From NCBI GenBank assembly GCA_030068075.1, contig CM057835.1, positions 41,894,215 to 41,958,214 on the forward strand: a DNA stretch of 64,000 bases, written 5' to 3'. Under the pieces are notes generated by a model. The model ran no database searches, had not been told where the DNA came from, and saw only the letters and a program-made list of their open reading frames with translations. The position numbers and the translations under genes were made by a program. Shown one piece after another: positions 47,040 through 59,825 of this stretch. The first letter of the stretch is position 1; every line of letters begins with the position of its first letter. The DNA comes from Paguma larvata (Eukaryota > Chordata > Mammalia > Carnivora > Viverridae).

Positions 47040-47250
47040 GAGTATTACAGTTATCTAATGGTGGATAGCAAGTTACTTAAAATTTATGGTACAAAACAAT
47101 CATTTATTATGTTTGTGGACTCTGAGTGTTAAAAACTCAGACAGGGCATAATAGATGATGTGTTTCTCTTCCACAGTGTCTAGGGCCTCTTCTGGATCAT
47201 TTGGAAGACTCCGTGGTTGGTGGCTATAATCATCTGAAAGCTCATTCACC
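47040..47250 (-). mobile_element. MLT1-like MaLR fragment (tentative)
   Basis: ACAGTTATCTAATGGTGG, ACAAAACAATCATTTATTAT and ATAATCATCTGAAAGCTCA match an antisense MLT1-type LTR pattern. Diverged. Confidence 0.4.
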
Positions 47251-47299
47251 CACGTGGTCAGTGGTAGAGGAAAGAAAGAAAACTTACATGGTTACCATG

Positions 47300-47462
47300 C
47301 GCTAGACTTTCTTCTAGGCAACTTGTATTAATTGTCTTGTTTCATCTTTACAATGAATGATTGATATGACCAGTATTAACCTCAATTTACAGATGAGAAG
47401 TCTCGAAGGGCTGCTTGCTATTTCCAAGATCACTTCAAGGAAATGGTAGAGCAGCCTCAGCT
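47300..47462 (-). mobile_element. MIR fragment
   Basis: ATTGTCTTGTTTCATCTTTAC, CTCAATTTACAGATGAGAAG and TTCCAAGATCACTTCAAGG are complements of the MIR 3' half and core. Confidence 0.7.
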
Positions 47463-47559
47463 ATTTTGTTGTTCTTGTTCAACTGCTCTTCCAATACCAA
47501 AGCATCTCGCCTCATGAATTATACCTTCTTTGAAATCTTTAATTTCTTTCAATTTTGGT

Positions 47560-47800
47560 TTCTTCTCTCATGTTTTTCATCATTGTCCCCAGGCCATGCT
47601 CTCTAAAGTTCCTCCTTTAAGACTCTGTGAAAACTTCCACTATAGCACTTACAACATTATTATTTTTTTTCCAATTGCTTCTGTACAGATATATTCCAGT
47701 AGACTGTGGCTACATCAAGGCCAGAGATTATGTCTCATTCATCACCACAGAGCCTGGCAGGTAGATGTTGCTCAATCATGCCTGTTGAATTAATTTTTAA
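47560..47800 (+). mobile_element. LINE-2 3' tail
   Basis: AGTTCCTCCTTTAAGACTC, CTTCCACTATAGCACTTAC, GGCCAGAGATTATGTCTC and GAGCCTGGCAGGTAGATG fit the end of L2, finishing in GTTGAATTAATTTTT. Confidence 0.65.
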
Positions 47801-50329
47801 AGAGTCAGACTGAATACAATATTTCTGGCTCTTTTTAACATCTCCCAATGAAAGAATCTTATCCATTTTAGTTTCAAACACCTTTAAAGCGACTGTATAT
47901 GTCTATCCTCATGTGAATTATGCATAACATTTCAGCACTAATATGACACCGTGAGGTAAACATACTTTGCAAGAACCCTAGCAATGGTATGCATAATGTC
48001 TTTCAGATTTGAATTATTAATAAAAACTGAGCCTCAGTGTTTTCAATGGTGTCAAATGTAAGCAGAAAGTTTTGAACTTAAGTTTGTTTAAAATCTTGGT
48101 AGCAATTTGTAAATGTTATGGCTGGATTGGGCATGCCTTTTGGAAAAAAATATATATATTTATTTTAACTCACATTTCATAGACATTTAGTTGTAACCTA
48201 AAGGTTATTTCCTCATTTTTTTTGTATATAATAATAGTTCCTCTCCCACTTAGTGTTTAAATAAACAATATTACCTTTCCGTGAGAAAACACAATTCTAT
48301 TGTTAATGTCATGTGTGCTTTGGTGTAGAAGTAGTATCTGTATTTTACTAATCAACTTATATTTGTATTTTTTAGAAAAAAAGTATTAATGCTATGTAAT
48401 GAATAAGAAAAATACTCTTTCTATGTTGAACACTAAAAGAAAACAAATAGGCTTCTAAGTCGATTAAAGTTGAAAGGAAGCTAGCACTATGATAGTATAG
48501 AACTGAAAATTAAGGTTGATCTGGTTTAACATAAATTTCCCAAATGATTGGAAAGATGTATGCACACCAAAAAAAATTTTTTTAACCTCCAAATTTGCTT
48601 TTTACAACACTACCTAATGGTCATATGACAACCTCCAATCCTGTTACTCAGTATTATCAGATGTGTGGTATGACAAACTCAAAGGAACATAGCCAGACAT
48701 TCTCTCACAGTTATACAATGTTTTTACGTCACAAGGCAAAATCAAGATCAAAGTCTCATACAATTTGACGTGGGCATATGTTTCAACAAATCTGGACACA
48801 GAAGCCACTGACAAACTAGTTCTGAACACTGCTATTTCCTGATCTACACTGACCTGCATGTGGGCTGGCTGGACAGATCTCTAGAGGTTGTGGTAGTTTA
48901 ATCCTTTGCCAAAATATTGCAAAACAAAACAAAAACAGGACAGGGTGTGAAAGCAGCTCTCAAGGACTGACTCTCAGGACTTGATTCTGGAATCATGCGA
49001 ATGGAAGGAAGAGAATAAGACGTAGGGTCAGCTCCCAGCCGGAATTCAAGTTACAGTCAGAGTTAAAGGTGGAATGCGGTGTCTCCCCTGGCATCCAGGA
49101 GTCTGATTAAATTGAAAAGCTATGCAATTCTTTACACCCTGGGTCAAAGGCAGTTGCCAAGTTTCAGGGCTACTGGAAGGGCTGCTGCACACATCATTTC
49201 TTACAGATTTGCATCTTGAGAATATGCACATAGTTTAAAATATAAAAGTATTCTGATGCATTTGAGTGCATCTAGTCCAGTGGTTTGAGCAGCATTTGGG
49301 GAGTCAAGAGGAGAGATAAGGGAAAGCCTTTTATTGAGAGACAGTGCTTTATTCTTTTTATGAGTGTTTGGTTTTCTTCGTTGTCAAGAAAATATAAAGG
49401 AAACAATAGGAAACTCAGCACACTCCATCAGCCAGTTAGTAGGCCATACTATATACATTACACAGGAAAGGTGCTTGGTTTTTGCTTTGAGTGATTTATA
49501 TTTGCATGCTGTGCACAAAATAGCCAGTAAGTATTAAGTTGAATTCTAAATATAGGAACTATATCTCATTGTATAACTGCTGACGTAATAGATAGTTAAG
49601 TTATATTTTGTCTGATGTCACTCTCTTAGAAAGTCCTTTGCTCTCATTTGCACTGGTAGAAATTAGAATGCCTACAAATACATACATGAAAGATTTGTAT
49701 GTTTTTCCTTCTCCCACATTTAATGATTTCTCTTTCCCTACTACTTCCTAAATCTTATTCATCTTACTTTCCTTCTTCAAGGAACCCATTCCATTTGACA
49801 ACCGAGGATGCTTCACTCTACACATACAGCTTCTTTCATCCCATAATTTTACAGTGCCCTATTCTACAGTAAACATTTTGAGAACTGTAAGTTACCTGAT
49901 ATTGATCTTGGTGCCTATTTCACATACTACTCTATTTTTTTTTTATTTGCCTGTGTGTGGGGGGGGGGATGGGTGCTTGTGAAAATCCATCTTACCATTG
50001 GTAGCCCTAAAAGTCCTTTAGCTCTTTATTACAGAAGAGTTGAACAAAGAGGCATCTCTAGATTTAATGGCAGACATTTGTTGTCTTCCTTAGGAATCTT
50101 TATGTCACAATGGCAATAACTCATTCACAAAGACACCTTTTCCAAAAGTGACAGACCACGAGTTTTACAACTCTGGGAATAATTGTTTCATAAACATCTG
50201 GATCACAGATGTTTTTAGAACTGTGTTGCATTTCATTGATTTTATTAAATTCTGCACGTGCTATTTTATACATTTGGAAAAGATATTCTAGAAAGAGTCC
50301 ATTGGCTCTTAGGGATCATTAGATAAATA
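47801..50329. other. No gene or repeat recognised
   Basis: Contains a G-run (GTGTGTGGGGGGGGGGATGG near 49955). Frames of 61-71 codons at 48644, 49046 and 49285 have no known content. Confidence 0.45.
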
Positions 50330-50455
50330 AGGAAAGTAAGGAGGTCTACTGAGTTGGAAAAGTAACCTTGCCCAAGTCAAATGTCTAGGTAATAGTGAAA
50401 GTTTGCGACTGCTACATTATTCACGTCCCTATACATCATGCTTCATTGCCCACAT
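50330..50455 (-). mobile_element. MIR fragment
   Basis: ATAAGGAAAGTAAGGAGGTC and CCTTGCCCAAGTCAAATGTC, then AGGTAATAGTGAAAGTTTGC match the MIR complement. Confidence 0.5.
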
Positions 50456-51984
50456 GGACCTCAGTTGACTCTTCAGTCATGTGATGGTTGAAACTGATGG
50501 TTTTGAAAACTTCTTCCAGTGCTGTAAGAAACCATATATTCAAGATATCTTAGGTTGAATGGCAAAGTCCTGCATGGATAAAAGATCATGGACATTGATA
50601 AAAAAGTACGGTGGGACTTGACTAGGTTCCAAGTAGAACTCTTCACCACTGCCTTTCTATCTACATGTAAGGAGACAGACTGCAAGACAAGCTTTCAAAA
50701 TGAGCTGATAGAGCCCTCTAAAACAATAATTGATCTGTCATATAAAAAAATGTACGGCATAATGAATCTTTTTTTAACATTTAGCATTCATGGTCAAATA
50801 GAAAGTTCTCTTCCCCAGTTTACATATTAGAGCTCTTTTGCAACATAAGGTCAAATATGCATATTATGGACTGTTATGAACGTTTAGATTATGTCTGATG
50901 AGAATAGTAAGACACAATTTACTGTAGTTTGCTGGGTCTTCATTGAGGTAGAGATGGGCAGGGACTGCTGGTCTCTTCTTTGGCACTGGCATGGAGTTGC
51001 CCTGTCTTTAGTTTACAGCCACTCACAAATGTGAGGGAATGTAGTTTTTCATTTTATCTCCTTTCCTCATTTTCTACAAATCTTTGCAAACCTTAGTAAG
51101 TGGCCAATTATTTTTAATACTTGAAATAATTACTTAGAGAAGGCCTGGTAAACATGTATTTTCTTGTGAAAAATATAATCACAAGAGTTGCCATTAAAAT
51201 TTTAAAAATATGTAGACATATTCTTAACCACAAATATTGTAATTATTCAGTCTAACACAATAAGAAAGCCAATAAGAGGATATTTCGTCTTTGACTTCTT
51301 TGTTAAGAAAACAAACCCAATAGGCATTAATGCTGATCTATTCATGAAATGTGGTATTTATGGGAGAAGTTAAGGACATAAGCTGAGTTTTTAGGTTTTT
51401 TTTTTTTTTCCTTCACAGAGTTCATTCGACTTCTGAAACATTGTTTACAATAGAGAGCCTCATTGCAATTAAAATAAATGATCTTGGTAACACAAGGTAA
51501 AAACTGTTCATTTATTTTATGTATTTCAATCAATTTGAATTCAGCTCTAGATTTTTTTTCTTGAAAATATTTGACATTCCTTCTTATAAAAGAGGTGATG
51601 TTAAAAGCAAGGTTTTTTTAGAGCTCTATTTTTCAAACAAAGATGGTCCATTAAACAACAAAAACAAATATATGACAGAAAATTCAGTGGCAAAAAACTT
51701 CTCCACTTCCTAACTAAATGTGTCGATACTCTGGTGGAGCCATGAATGGTCTGTTAACTAAATTAAGTCATCATAAATTCTGGAGCTAGTTAGCTTCACT
51801 CTCCAAATCTCTGGTTTAATATAAAGTTATTGAAAATATTAACTAAGGAGAATATCGCAGAGAAGTATGGTATAATATCATTTGTATAATATTGCAGGGC
51901 AAATTTAAAATTAGGCTTCTTTCCTATCTGCAGGATACATGGCTTACAGAAGACATAATAACATTGAAAGAAATGAAAACACAG
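50456..51984. other. No gene or repeat recognised
   Basis: Includes a T-run near 51398-51409 and an 80-codon plus-strand frame (50588-50830) with no recognised domain. Confidence 0.45.
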
Positions 51985-52155
51985 TGAAGATACTAGCTCA
52001 TTTAACCCTCACAACTATATACAATGAAGCGATTCTATCACTATCCTCCTTTTATAAATGCGAGATTAAGGCCCACAGATCAAACAGCCTGTAGAGTGGA
52101 TTTCAGATTTGAACTGAGATAGCCTGACCCCAGGGTACAGTCCCTTGACCACTAT
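51985..52155 (-). mobile_element. MIR fragment interrupted by a SINE
   Basis: CATTTAACCCTCACAACTAT, CTTTTATAAATGCGAGATT and GATTTGAACTGAGATAGCC are MIR complement blocks, ending CCCTTGACCACTAT. The younger SINE sits in its end. Confidence 0.75.
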
Positions 52156-52356
52156 TTTTTCTTTTTTTTTAAATTTTTTAAATGGTTATTTTTGAGAGGG
52201 AGGGAGGGGCAGAGAGAAGGGAGACACAGAATCCCAAACAGGCTCCATGCTCTGAGCTGTTAGCACAGAGCCTGATGAGGGGCTCGAACTCATGAACTGG
52301 AGATCATGACCTGAGCCAAAGTCGGACACTTAACTGATTGAGCCACCCAGGCGCCC
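52156..52356 (-). mobile_element. Carnivore SINE nested at a MIR end
   Basis: TTAAATGGTTATTTTTGAGAG at the left and GAGCCACCCAGGCGCCCC at the right. The target duplication CCACTAT lies at 52149-52155 and 52357-52363. Confidence 0.96.
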
Positions 52357-52363
52357 CCACTAT

Positions 52364-52929
52364 GTTTTTCCTTGATGACGCATGGACCTTGTGGACAGTC
52401 TCGAATTATGTTTGATTTTACTTTGAGTTCTGATAATGATTCAGAGTTTCCATATTGGAAGAACAGAGATAATAATGCACAAATTCATTAAGTAAAATAT
52501 TACCTTAACATGGTACAGTTTGTATATAGTCTTAGACTGAGAAGTCAGCCAAGTATGCTTCTCAGCTTCTCAACTAGCAGGTTCTGATCCCTTTCATCTA
52601 TTCTCATGGTACCTTCTCCAGGTTGCTAGTTACCTTCATGTTACCCTCCTTCTTCTCAGAAGTACCTTTGAACCCCCTCCTACCACCAAACCCTGACACA
52701 TCGAAAACCACACACAAGCTGTGGTCTCCTGACATGCTGCTGCCTTCTCAAGGGAACCCAGGTCACACCCAAATATATCAGGGGCTGTCACATGGAGGCA
52801 GTCAGAGGGTTAGACCCGCTCAATGTGCCCTAAATTAAGGAATAACATTAGAAACCATGGGGGAAAATTGTCAAGAAATATATTTGGGCTCAAAAGAATA
52901 AAAATCTAATCCTGGGTTGATGGAACGCT
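52364..52929. other. No gene or repeat recognised
   Basis: A 71-codon frame at 52623-52838 is proline-rich but opens with TTG and matches nothing I know. Confidence 0.4.
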
Positions 52930-53090
52930 AGTGCTGTTTCTGAAACAGTGAAGTACTTGGTCACTGAAGGCATTCAAACAGCTGCTTAACTGCCACTTGG
53001 CAGGTATATCGTAGAAAGAACTCAGGCGTTCAAAGCGAGTCTAGATTAGATGACCTTTGAGGTTCCTTTCAGATGTGAATGCCTCTTCTA
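52930..53090 (+). mobile_element. CR1/L3-like ancient LINE tail (tentative)
   Basis: TCTAGATTAGATGACCTTTG, then GAGGTTCCTTTCAGATGTG resemble the end of L3/CR1 elements (CTAGATGACCTCTGAGG followed by CCCTTCCAA). The upstream match is weaker. Confidence 0.45.
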
Positions 53091-54399
53091 GGTAGCTAAA
53101 GGATTTTTTTTCTTTGTTCTATTACGGAAATTGTCACTCATGACTGGTACCTACAAAAAGCACAGGAGATATGAATCCTCAAAGTTGGAAGAAAAAAATG
53201 GTTTTAAATCTCTAGGAGGGAAAAAGGAACAAATGTTAGCACTTCATAATGCCCAAGGTAAGTACAGCAGACTGAGGAAGCTTCTGCGGTGCTCTCTTAA
53301 CCACACATAGTGGTTTATTTATGGCCTGGCACAGTTATAAAATCACTAGATAGATATTCAAACTACTTTGCTTTAAATACTGCCATAGTAGTAGACTTCA
53401 TTTTGCAGATAAAAATGTGATCAGATTCTTGCTAGGTATGTAGTATGATGAAAATAAGCCATGGTAGCTCAGTCCCAGCACAATGTAGGTTCGTTCAAAA
53501 CCAGTGCTGTTACAGAAAAAGTGAGAGAAAAATAGAAAGGAAGCTAAATATGTCCATTGTACTATTACTTTTTCATAGATTTCTTTAAGAAAATAGTCCC
53601 AAATAACAAAGGAATATAAGAGTTGAAGCCTAAGTAAATCAAACTTTTGTGTGTGTCAGTAACTGTTATCAGATAGTTAACTTGTTTTTGTTTAGATCAT
53701 ATATCTGGAAAGTGTTTTGGACTTTTTTAGTGAGTATTTTTCACAGAGCTCTAGAGAATCGCTTATAAATCTACTAGTATGATTTTTTTTTCTAAAATAG
53801 AATGAATGATGTTTGCTGATTGAAATTATACAGCCCAATGAGATGAAAACAATTTACTGAGACATTTTATATTTTAAACAACCTTTTCTCAATTAGTGAT
53901 TATTTTACATAATATACATTTTGCTTAGATATTTAAAATATAAAACTAAGGTCTGATATTTTTTTAATAACCACACAAATTCTTTAAAGAATCCCTTACA
54001 GAAAATTAACTGGCAATAATATATATGGCATAATTTACATAGCAAATGCATTATAAAATATAATTTATTATATGTTGTAATACATAATATATATAGTAAA
54101 TGATATAGGATACACACACACACTCAGAGCACACACTCAATAAAGTTTGCTGAATCGATGCCTGATGTCTTGGGAATCAAGTAGATGCAGAGAAAGCACA
54201 TTCTGTGTTCCAACCGAAGATTTTGCAGTCTTGGTGAAAAGGGCTTTTGTTCAAATAAAATAATGTATTGAATAACAACAGTAACAATAAGCTAAAAGCG
54301 ATATATCTAATTACAGTACACTTTATATACTATCCCGCATAAAGGGAGAAAGAAAATTCCAGTATGTCAAAGAAAAAAAAATAAATGCCCTAGGCATAA
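53091..54399. other. No gene or repeat recognised
   Basis: AT-rich, with short TA and CA runs at 54047-54123. No coding evidence. Confidence 0.45.
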
Positions 54400-54702
54400 C
54401 TATAATTCCATTATTGGGAGAATATGTTGATAGAACTTTATGGAATCAGAATGTCTCATGACATCAAATCTTCGGAGATACTCTTTGGTACTTGAATTAA
54501 TTTTCTTAAGGTCATTTATGCTAATCTTTGCAGTGACAAAAGGAAATTTCTCCAGGTTCACAGGAGAGCTTCCAGCAATATCAGTCCAGAGTCTGCATAT
54601 TTCTGGAGGAAACATGTTATTCTCTATAATCTTGACAGAAACCTCAGTAACCTTCAGATAGTACTTTGGGGAAAATTGTGTGGAAGCTTCCTCTTTCAAC
54701 AA
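54400..54702 (-). other. Open frame with coding-like content, unrecognised
   Basis: This 100-codon minus-strand frame ends in TAG at 54400. It has a balanced amino-acid mix with Trp, Cys, Pro and charged residues (for example MFPPEICRLWTDIAG around residues 30-44), unlike the low-complexity frames elsewhere. The frame is closed on its 5' side by TAA TGA just above 54702. The first codon is TTG and the first ATG is codon 30, so it cannot be a complete gene. No convincing splice acceptor or poly-A is visible. It might be a decayed retrocopy or an exon fragment, or chance. Confidence 0.25.
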
Positions 54703-55234
54703 TCATTACAAAGTACCTTCTGAGTCCTCCTCTTATACTCACTTTAATGAGGCAGGTAGCAAACACAAAAAGATTGATACCTAAATCTTGTTAATAAAAG
54801 CAATTTGTGGCACTCTCAATCTTATAAATCATCAGGATTCCCTGATGCCAAATGTTCTGAATGACAATGGCAGTTTCTGGGCTTCATTCTCATACCATTT
54901 AAACAACATCATCTCTAAAAGTGACCTTTCCTCTTGCACCATTGCCATGTTTTTATATCTGCAAACCGAATTCATTGTTTCAACAAAGGTACATCAGATG
55001 CTTTCTATGTGCCAGGGACTCTGCTGAGCCTGGAGTTTAAAAAAAAGTGAATAAGACAAGGTTAGTGCTATCTCACAAAGACATATAAATATATAATTGC
55101 AATACAATATGATAAATGTCATGATATGGGCATGTGTAGCATTATGGCATAGCAGTGGTATGAACGAAAGAAGGATGTCTTTACAAAGATGGTTTTTAGA
55201 TTATCTGGTCCATAAGTGCCTCTGAAATGAGGTA
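54703..55234. other. Mostly unrecognised; L2/MIR-type tail
   Basis: CAGATGCTTTCTATGTGCC and AGGGACTCTGCTGAGCC (54992-55027) match the complement of the L2/MIR tail. Nothing else is assigned. Confidence 0.4.
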
Positions 55235-55284
55235 GTTTTTTTGGTTGGTTTTTTTTTTTTTTTGGTTGTTTTTTTTTTTGTTTG

Positions 55285-55315
<31 letters not shown>

Positions 55316-55478
55316 GAGAACGCAAGCTGGGGAAGATCAGAGAGAGGGCAACAGAAGATCCCAAGCTGGCTCTGCGTTGACAGCAGCAAGTCTGATGCGG
55401 GGCTTGAACTCACAAACCGAGAGATCACGACTTGAGTCCAAGTCGGATGCTCAACCCACTGACCCACCCGGGTGCCTC
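55235..55478 (-). mobile_element. Carnivore SINE with long expanded tail
   Basis: SINE body 55313-55478, ending CCACCCGGGTGCCTC, with a shortened polypurine part. The tail side (55235-55312) is a T/G-rich run including pure (TTTTG)n at 55277-55312. The A-tail has turned into an (AAAAC)n microsatellite on the SINE strand. Frames of 81-116 codons read through it and are not genes. Confidence 0.92.
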
Positions 55479-56785
55479 AATGTCATTATTTTTTATACTC
55501 AGGATTTAGAAATTTTAATTCCACCCTGGCAACTTCAGCCAAAGACCGTTCTCACCCTCCTTCAGCAACCTCCTCACAGCAGGCAGGCATGGTGAGAATC
55601 ATCTGTACACAAATGATTCAGCTGCCTACTTTTGGTTAAAGCCGCTCTGGACCATGCTCGGCTACTGTTAGCTCCATTATTTGTTCTATTTCAGCTCCAT
55701 TTCTATTGGTCAAAGACAACCTATAAAAAGCTAGAGCTGTTATTTCCAGCAGCTTCCTTTGAATTCCCTTTCATGTGTGCTCTTCCTAGTCTCTGGACAT
55801 TGGCTATGTACTCAGATCCCCCTGTTGTACTGATGGCTTGTTTGGACACCTGCCGTGATTTCTAATCTGTTATGTCCGAAAGATATCCATCCTCTGATTA
55901 CGCCGCATGCTCCTCAGACCGCACCACATTAAAAGCAAAACCAACAAACAAAAAAGGAAAGGGAAAAATGTTTCCAGTAACAGGAAATAGTATGATCACA
56001 ATCATTGAGGTAGCGATATTGGCCTCTGGAAATAGGAAGAAGGTTAATAAGAATGGAAAACCGTAATTATGGCTACCTGAAAATTGGTCATGGGGACAAG
56101 TTGTATGTACAGACAAATGATTTAAACTCCATAAAAAATCATATAAAACACTAACACGTAATTGTGTGTGTATACATATATACATACACAGTGCAACATA
56201 AATAGATGCATTCTTTTTATTTCTTTTGCATGTGTAAAGGACCACATACTAGTATAGTAGCTCCATGATGTTACAACCCGCTAGTCTTTTTTTCTTTTTT
56301 TTTTTTAAATTTGACCTTCACTTGTGATCCAGAATCCCCTTAACTACTTAATGGTTTCATGCTCACACATTAATTTTACTACATTTCTAATTACAATTTA
56401 AACCTTTACTTATTTAAGATAAAGAGTAATCTAACCTTAAAGTGAAAATCTTCACTCTTCTATATGAACACTTCATTTGAGAATGTGAAAGACTAGTAAC
56501 TTGGGTCATTACTTTATCTTGATGAGTATCCTAACCTGTTTGTCCTGAACTTCATATCCTAAACTATTTTCCCCACACACTGACCCCACTCCCTAAATAT
56601 CCCTTTGACTCTCCAAGTCTTCCATAATAACAGTTTCCCATTACACACCTTTCCAACAGCAAATCACAGTCAACTCTGTATTTTCATTTTTTTTTTTCAC
56701 TAAGTGTGGTTGATTCATTCATTAAACAACTATGTATTTAGAAGCTATTATTCAGGTGCTGGAGACAATTAAAGGCCCAACCCTC
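55479..56785. other. No gene or repeat recognised
   Basis: Two overlapping frames on opposite strands (55872-56066 and 55898-56245) have no domain. A TG/TA-rich patch lies at 56165-56190. Confidence 0.45.
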
Positions 56786-56800
56786 TTGAAATACACATTT

Positions 56801-57016
56801 AAAAAAATTTTTTTTGTCAATGTTTATTTGTTTTTGAGAGAGAAACAAAGTGCGAGCAGTGGAAGGGCAGAGAGAGAGGGAGACACAGAATCTGAAGCAG
56901 GCTCCAGGCTCTGAGCTGTCAGCACAAAGCCCAATGCAGGACTCGAAGTCACAAACCATGACATCATGGCCTGAGCTGAAGTTGGAACTTAAGTGACTGA
57001 GCCACCCAGGTGCCCC
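56801..57016 (-). mobile_element. Carnivore SINE with target duplication
   Basis: GTCAATGTTTATTTGTTTTTG at the left and GACTGAGCCACCCAGGTGC at the right. The flanks TTGAAATACACATTT and ATGAAACACACGTTT are a decayed duplication. Confidence 0.96.
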
Positions 57017-58329
57017 ATGAAACACACGTTTTAATGGAGGAAGAAGGCAGTAAACAAATGAATGAAATCATTGAATAATATCAAGTATTTCTAAGGGTCA
57101 TAAGCAACAACAATAAAAACTTGATTAGTGGGGTATAGTAAGAGACAGAGAATGGCAATTTATCATGAAGTAAACCTCTTTAATAAATGAGTGTTTAAGT
57201 TTATATTTATGTAGTCATAACCAGATTTTGTATTTAGTTAACTCAACGTTCATGTTCTATCTTAGTGCAAAGACTAGCTAGAGTCTAACACAGTACAGAT
57301 CTTAGCAAAAATATGTTCACATTTTATACCCACTTAAACTTCTAATTATTAACAAAAAATGTATACAACCAAGTTATTAATTTTGAAAGGTATAATTGGT
57401 TTATGCCTTGGAAACAAATTTAGATTCTTAAAAAAACGATATTTTTAAATGTTCAACAAACTTTTAAATTTTCTTAGCATTTTTAAGCTTAGTTAAGGTG
57501 AGAAGAAACTCAATTTTCAAAGTCTTGAAATTCTAATTAAGTATTTTGAAGTCTAATGTAAGTTAAAGATTAGTTTAATTTTTGTGAAAATTTGTTCAAA
57601 CCTGACAAACATTTTGATGTGCTTAATCATAATAACGAATTCCCTGTAATATATGCAGGCGGTGCTGTAGGATTTTTACCTAAATTCTACCATTTGTGAT
57701 TAGCTTGACTTAAGAGTTAGCTTTTTTGTTTGTCCATTTCTTGGTTGGCCGATATATTTGCCAGGGGCTATAACACAGATTGGCATTAGAATTTAATTTA
57801 AAAATGTTTGACCTAATAAACATACTTAGCACTTACGTTTTGGTTTCTAAATTCTATTCCTCACCAAAAAGAACCAGGGATCTTTGAAGAAATGGCTGGT
57901 TAGAGAAATTCTCCTAACAGTGTAAGATTTAAATTAGTCATGAAACTTAAGATAAAAAATTGTCTGCATAGGTTTATTATGATATCTAAGTTGCTAAAGA
58001 GTGAGCAAATAACACATGCATCAAAAAACCCTTTTTAAATATAGCAGAAAAAATACTTCTATAATAATAAGCAAGAAATTTATTCAGTAAACACAGTTTT
58101 GCTAAAGAAATTTTGCCTTCCTTTTTCAAAGTTTCTGGTGATATATGGACTTCATTACATTTAGTCAAGTTTTCTAACTAGTGCAAATACAGGACTAATA
58201 CACATGGTAACTTGTTGCTTCATATAGAAACAAATCACAATTTGTTTACCCTTAGTTGGTTTCCTAGTAATTAGGTTAACCTTAACCAGAAATGTTATTC
58301 AGATGACTATTAGATATTGGAACACAAGC
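57017..58329. other. No gene or repeat recognised
   Basis: Strongly AT-rich, with few features; one 60-codon minus frame at 57986. Confidence 0.45.
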
Positions 58330-59340
58330 TCATAGGACTCTCCTGGTTTCCCTACTACGTCTTTGTTTATTCCCTGTCTCTAACCCTCAAGACCATCTTC
58401 CTTGCCTCTAAATGTGAGATCTCAAGATTGTCCAGCCTTTCACCATTTCTTCTCCTTTCCTTATTCTAGTTTTCTCGTTGTTCATTCTCATTTATGCATA
58501 AGACTTCAAATGATGCCTACATGTGGATGCCTTCTACATTTTCATTACTATCCCAAGTTTCTTTTCTGAGGTCTGATTTTATAGATTCTGTTGCCTATTA
58601 AACAACTCTTCTTGGATCTTCCAAAGGGGCGTCAGTCTCTCATTCCCAGGATTGGTATCATGTCCATCTTTATCTTCACCACTCATTCATCGGTTGCTGT
58701 TTCTACTATTAAATGGCCTTCTGCTTGTCTTGCCCATACCCGCTGGCACCCCTCTTTATTCCATTCTGTACACTGAAGCCAGAGAATACAATCCTCTGTT
58801 CCTGATCGAAATGCTTCAACAGCTTTCTAATGCTCTCAGGATAGAGTGGCTCTTATTCTGACCTCCTTTTCCTTGCTCCTCTCTCAACTTTTAAGTCATG
58901 TTGCTCTCCCAAGTTTCAGATATTTTGCTTGTCAGCCAGTTCTGTGCAATTGCCGGTTACTTCTTCTGTGGGTCCCTTTCATATGCAGCTCTCTCTTATT
59001 GAAATTCCCCTTTGTCTTCACCTCATAAACTCCTACTGAGTCTTCAAATCTCAACTCAAGCATTGTGGCATCAGCCTCCAGGGATGCCTCCCTGACTTTC
59101 TTAATGTGATATCCAGCTTTCTTGCAGATTCCCCTAACCACTGTGCATCTTCCCTTCAGAGAAATCAGAAAACCAATTTAACATATGTGATGATTTGATT
59201 GTCTTTTTTCAACTCTAGATTCTAATCTCCATGAAAACAGAGAAAATGTGTATTTTAATCACTATGGCGTCTTCCCGCACAACAGGGTTCTTAGAGTATG
59301 TTAGGCACTCAATAAATACCTAGTAAGTAAGTGAATGATT
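58330..59340 (+). mobile_element. LINE-2, about 1 kb of 3' half
   Basis: Consecutive L2 blocks: TTAAATGGCCTTCTGCTTG, AGAGAATACAATCCTCTG, GTGCAATTGCCGGTTAC, CAAATCTCAACTCAAGC, AGGGATGCCTCCCTGACTTT and ATTCTAATCTCCATGAAAAC. The tail ends GTTAGGCACTCAATAAATAC. Stops break the frame. It is the longest L2 here and opposite in strand to 42995-43745. Confidence 0.85.
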
Positions 59341-59604
59341 GAGTGATCTATTTCTCTTTCTTGAGTAGTCAACCTCATTTACACATGTATTAGAATAAGA
59401 CCCAAACTGAGAAATGATATGGAAACAGGTGGGATATCTGGCAGCAAGACTATTCAGTGAGCCACACTGAATTGAAAACCATCAAATTTTACTTCCACAA
59501 AGGATAATATCTCCCCAAATCCTCTTTTCACCAGTGAGGAAATTGCATGGCACTGGTCGAGCTGCTAGGAAGACAGCCGTAAGATTTGTTTTCAGAAGAT
59601 TTGT

Positions 59605-59825
59605 AATAATTTAAAATATAATAGGCACCTTGCTAAGTGTTTATGCTCATAATATGATTGAATTCTTCTAACCAATTAAAATTAATTGATTAATTGATTA
59701 ATACAAATTTCACAGACAAAACTGTGGCTCACAGGCTTGAACAACTAGCCAGAGTTATGTAGTTTTTAAACAGTGTTCAGCTTGTGTTTGCCTAGTTCTC
59801 CAACACTGCTCTTTCAATTACACTA
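59605..59825 (-). mobile_element. MIR, carrying an ATTG/ATTA expansion
   Basis: GCACCTTGCTAAGTGTTTAT, ACAGACAAAACTGTGGCTC and TTGAACAACTAGCCAGAG are MIR complement blocks. TTAATTGATTAATTGATTAA at 59682-59701 is a local tandem expansion. Confidence 0.7.

Noticed and set aside
55201..55595. Overlapping frames of 64-116 codons on both strands
   Set aside because: They translate a poly-T/(TTTTG)n tail (Phe/Val-rich or Lys/Gln/Asn-rich) and the attached SINE.
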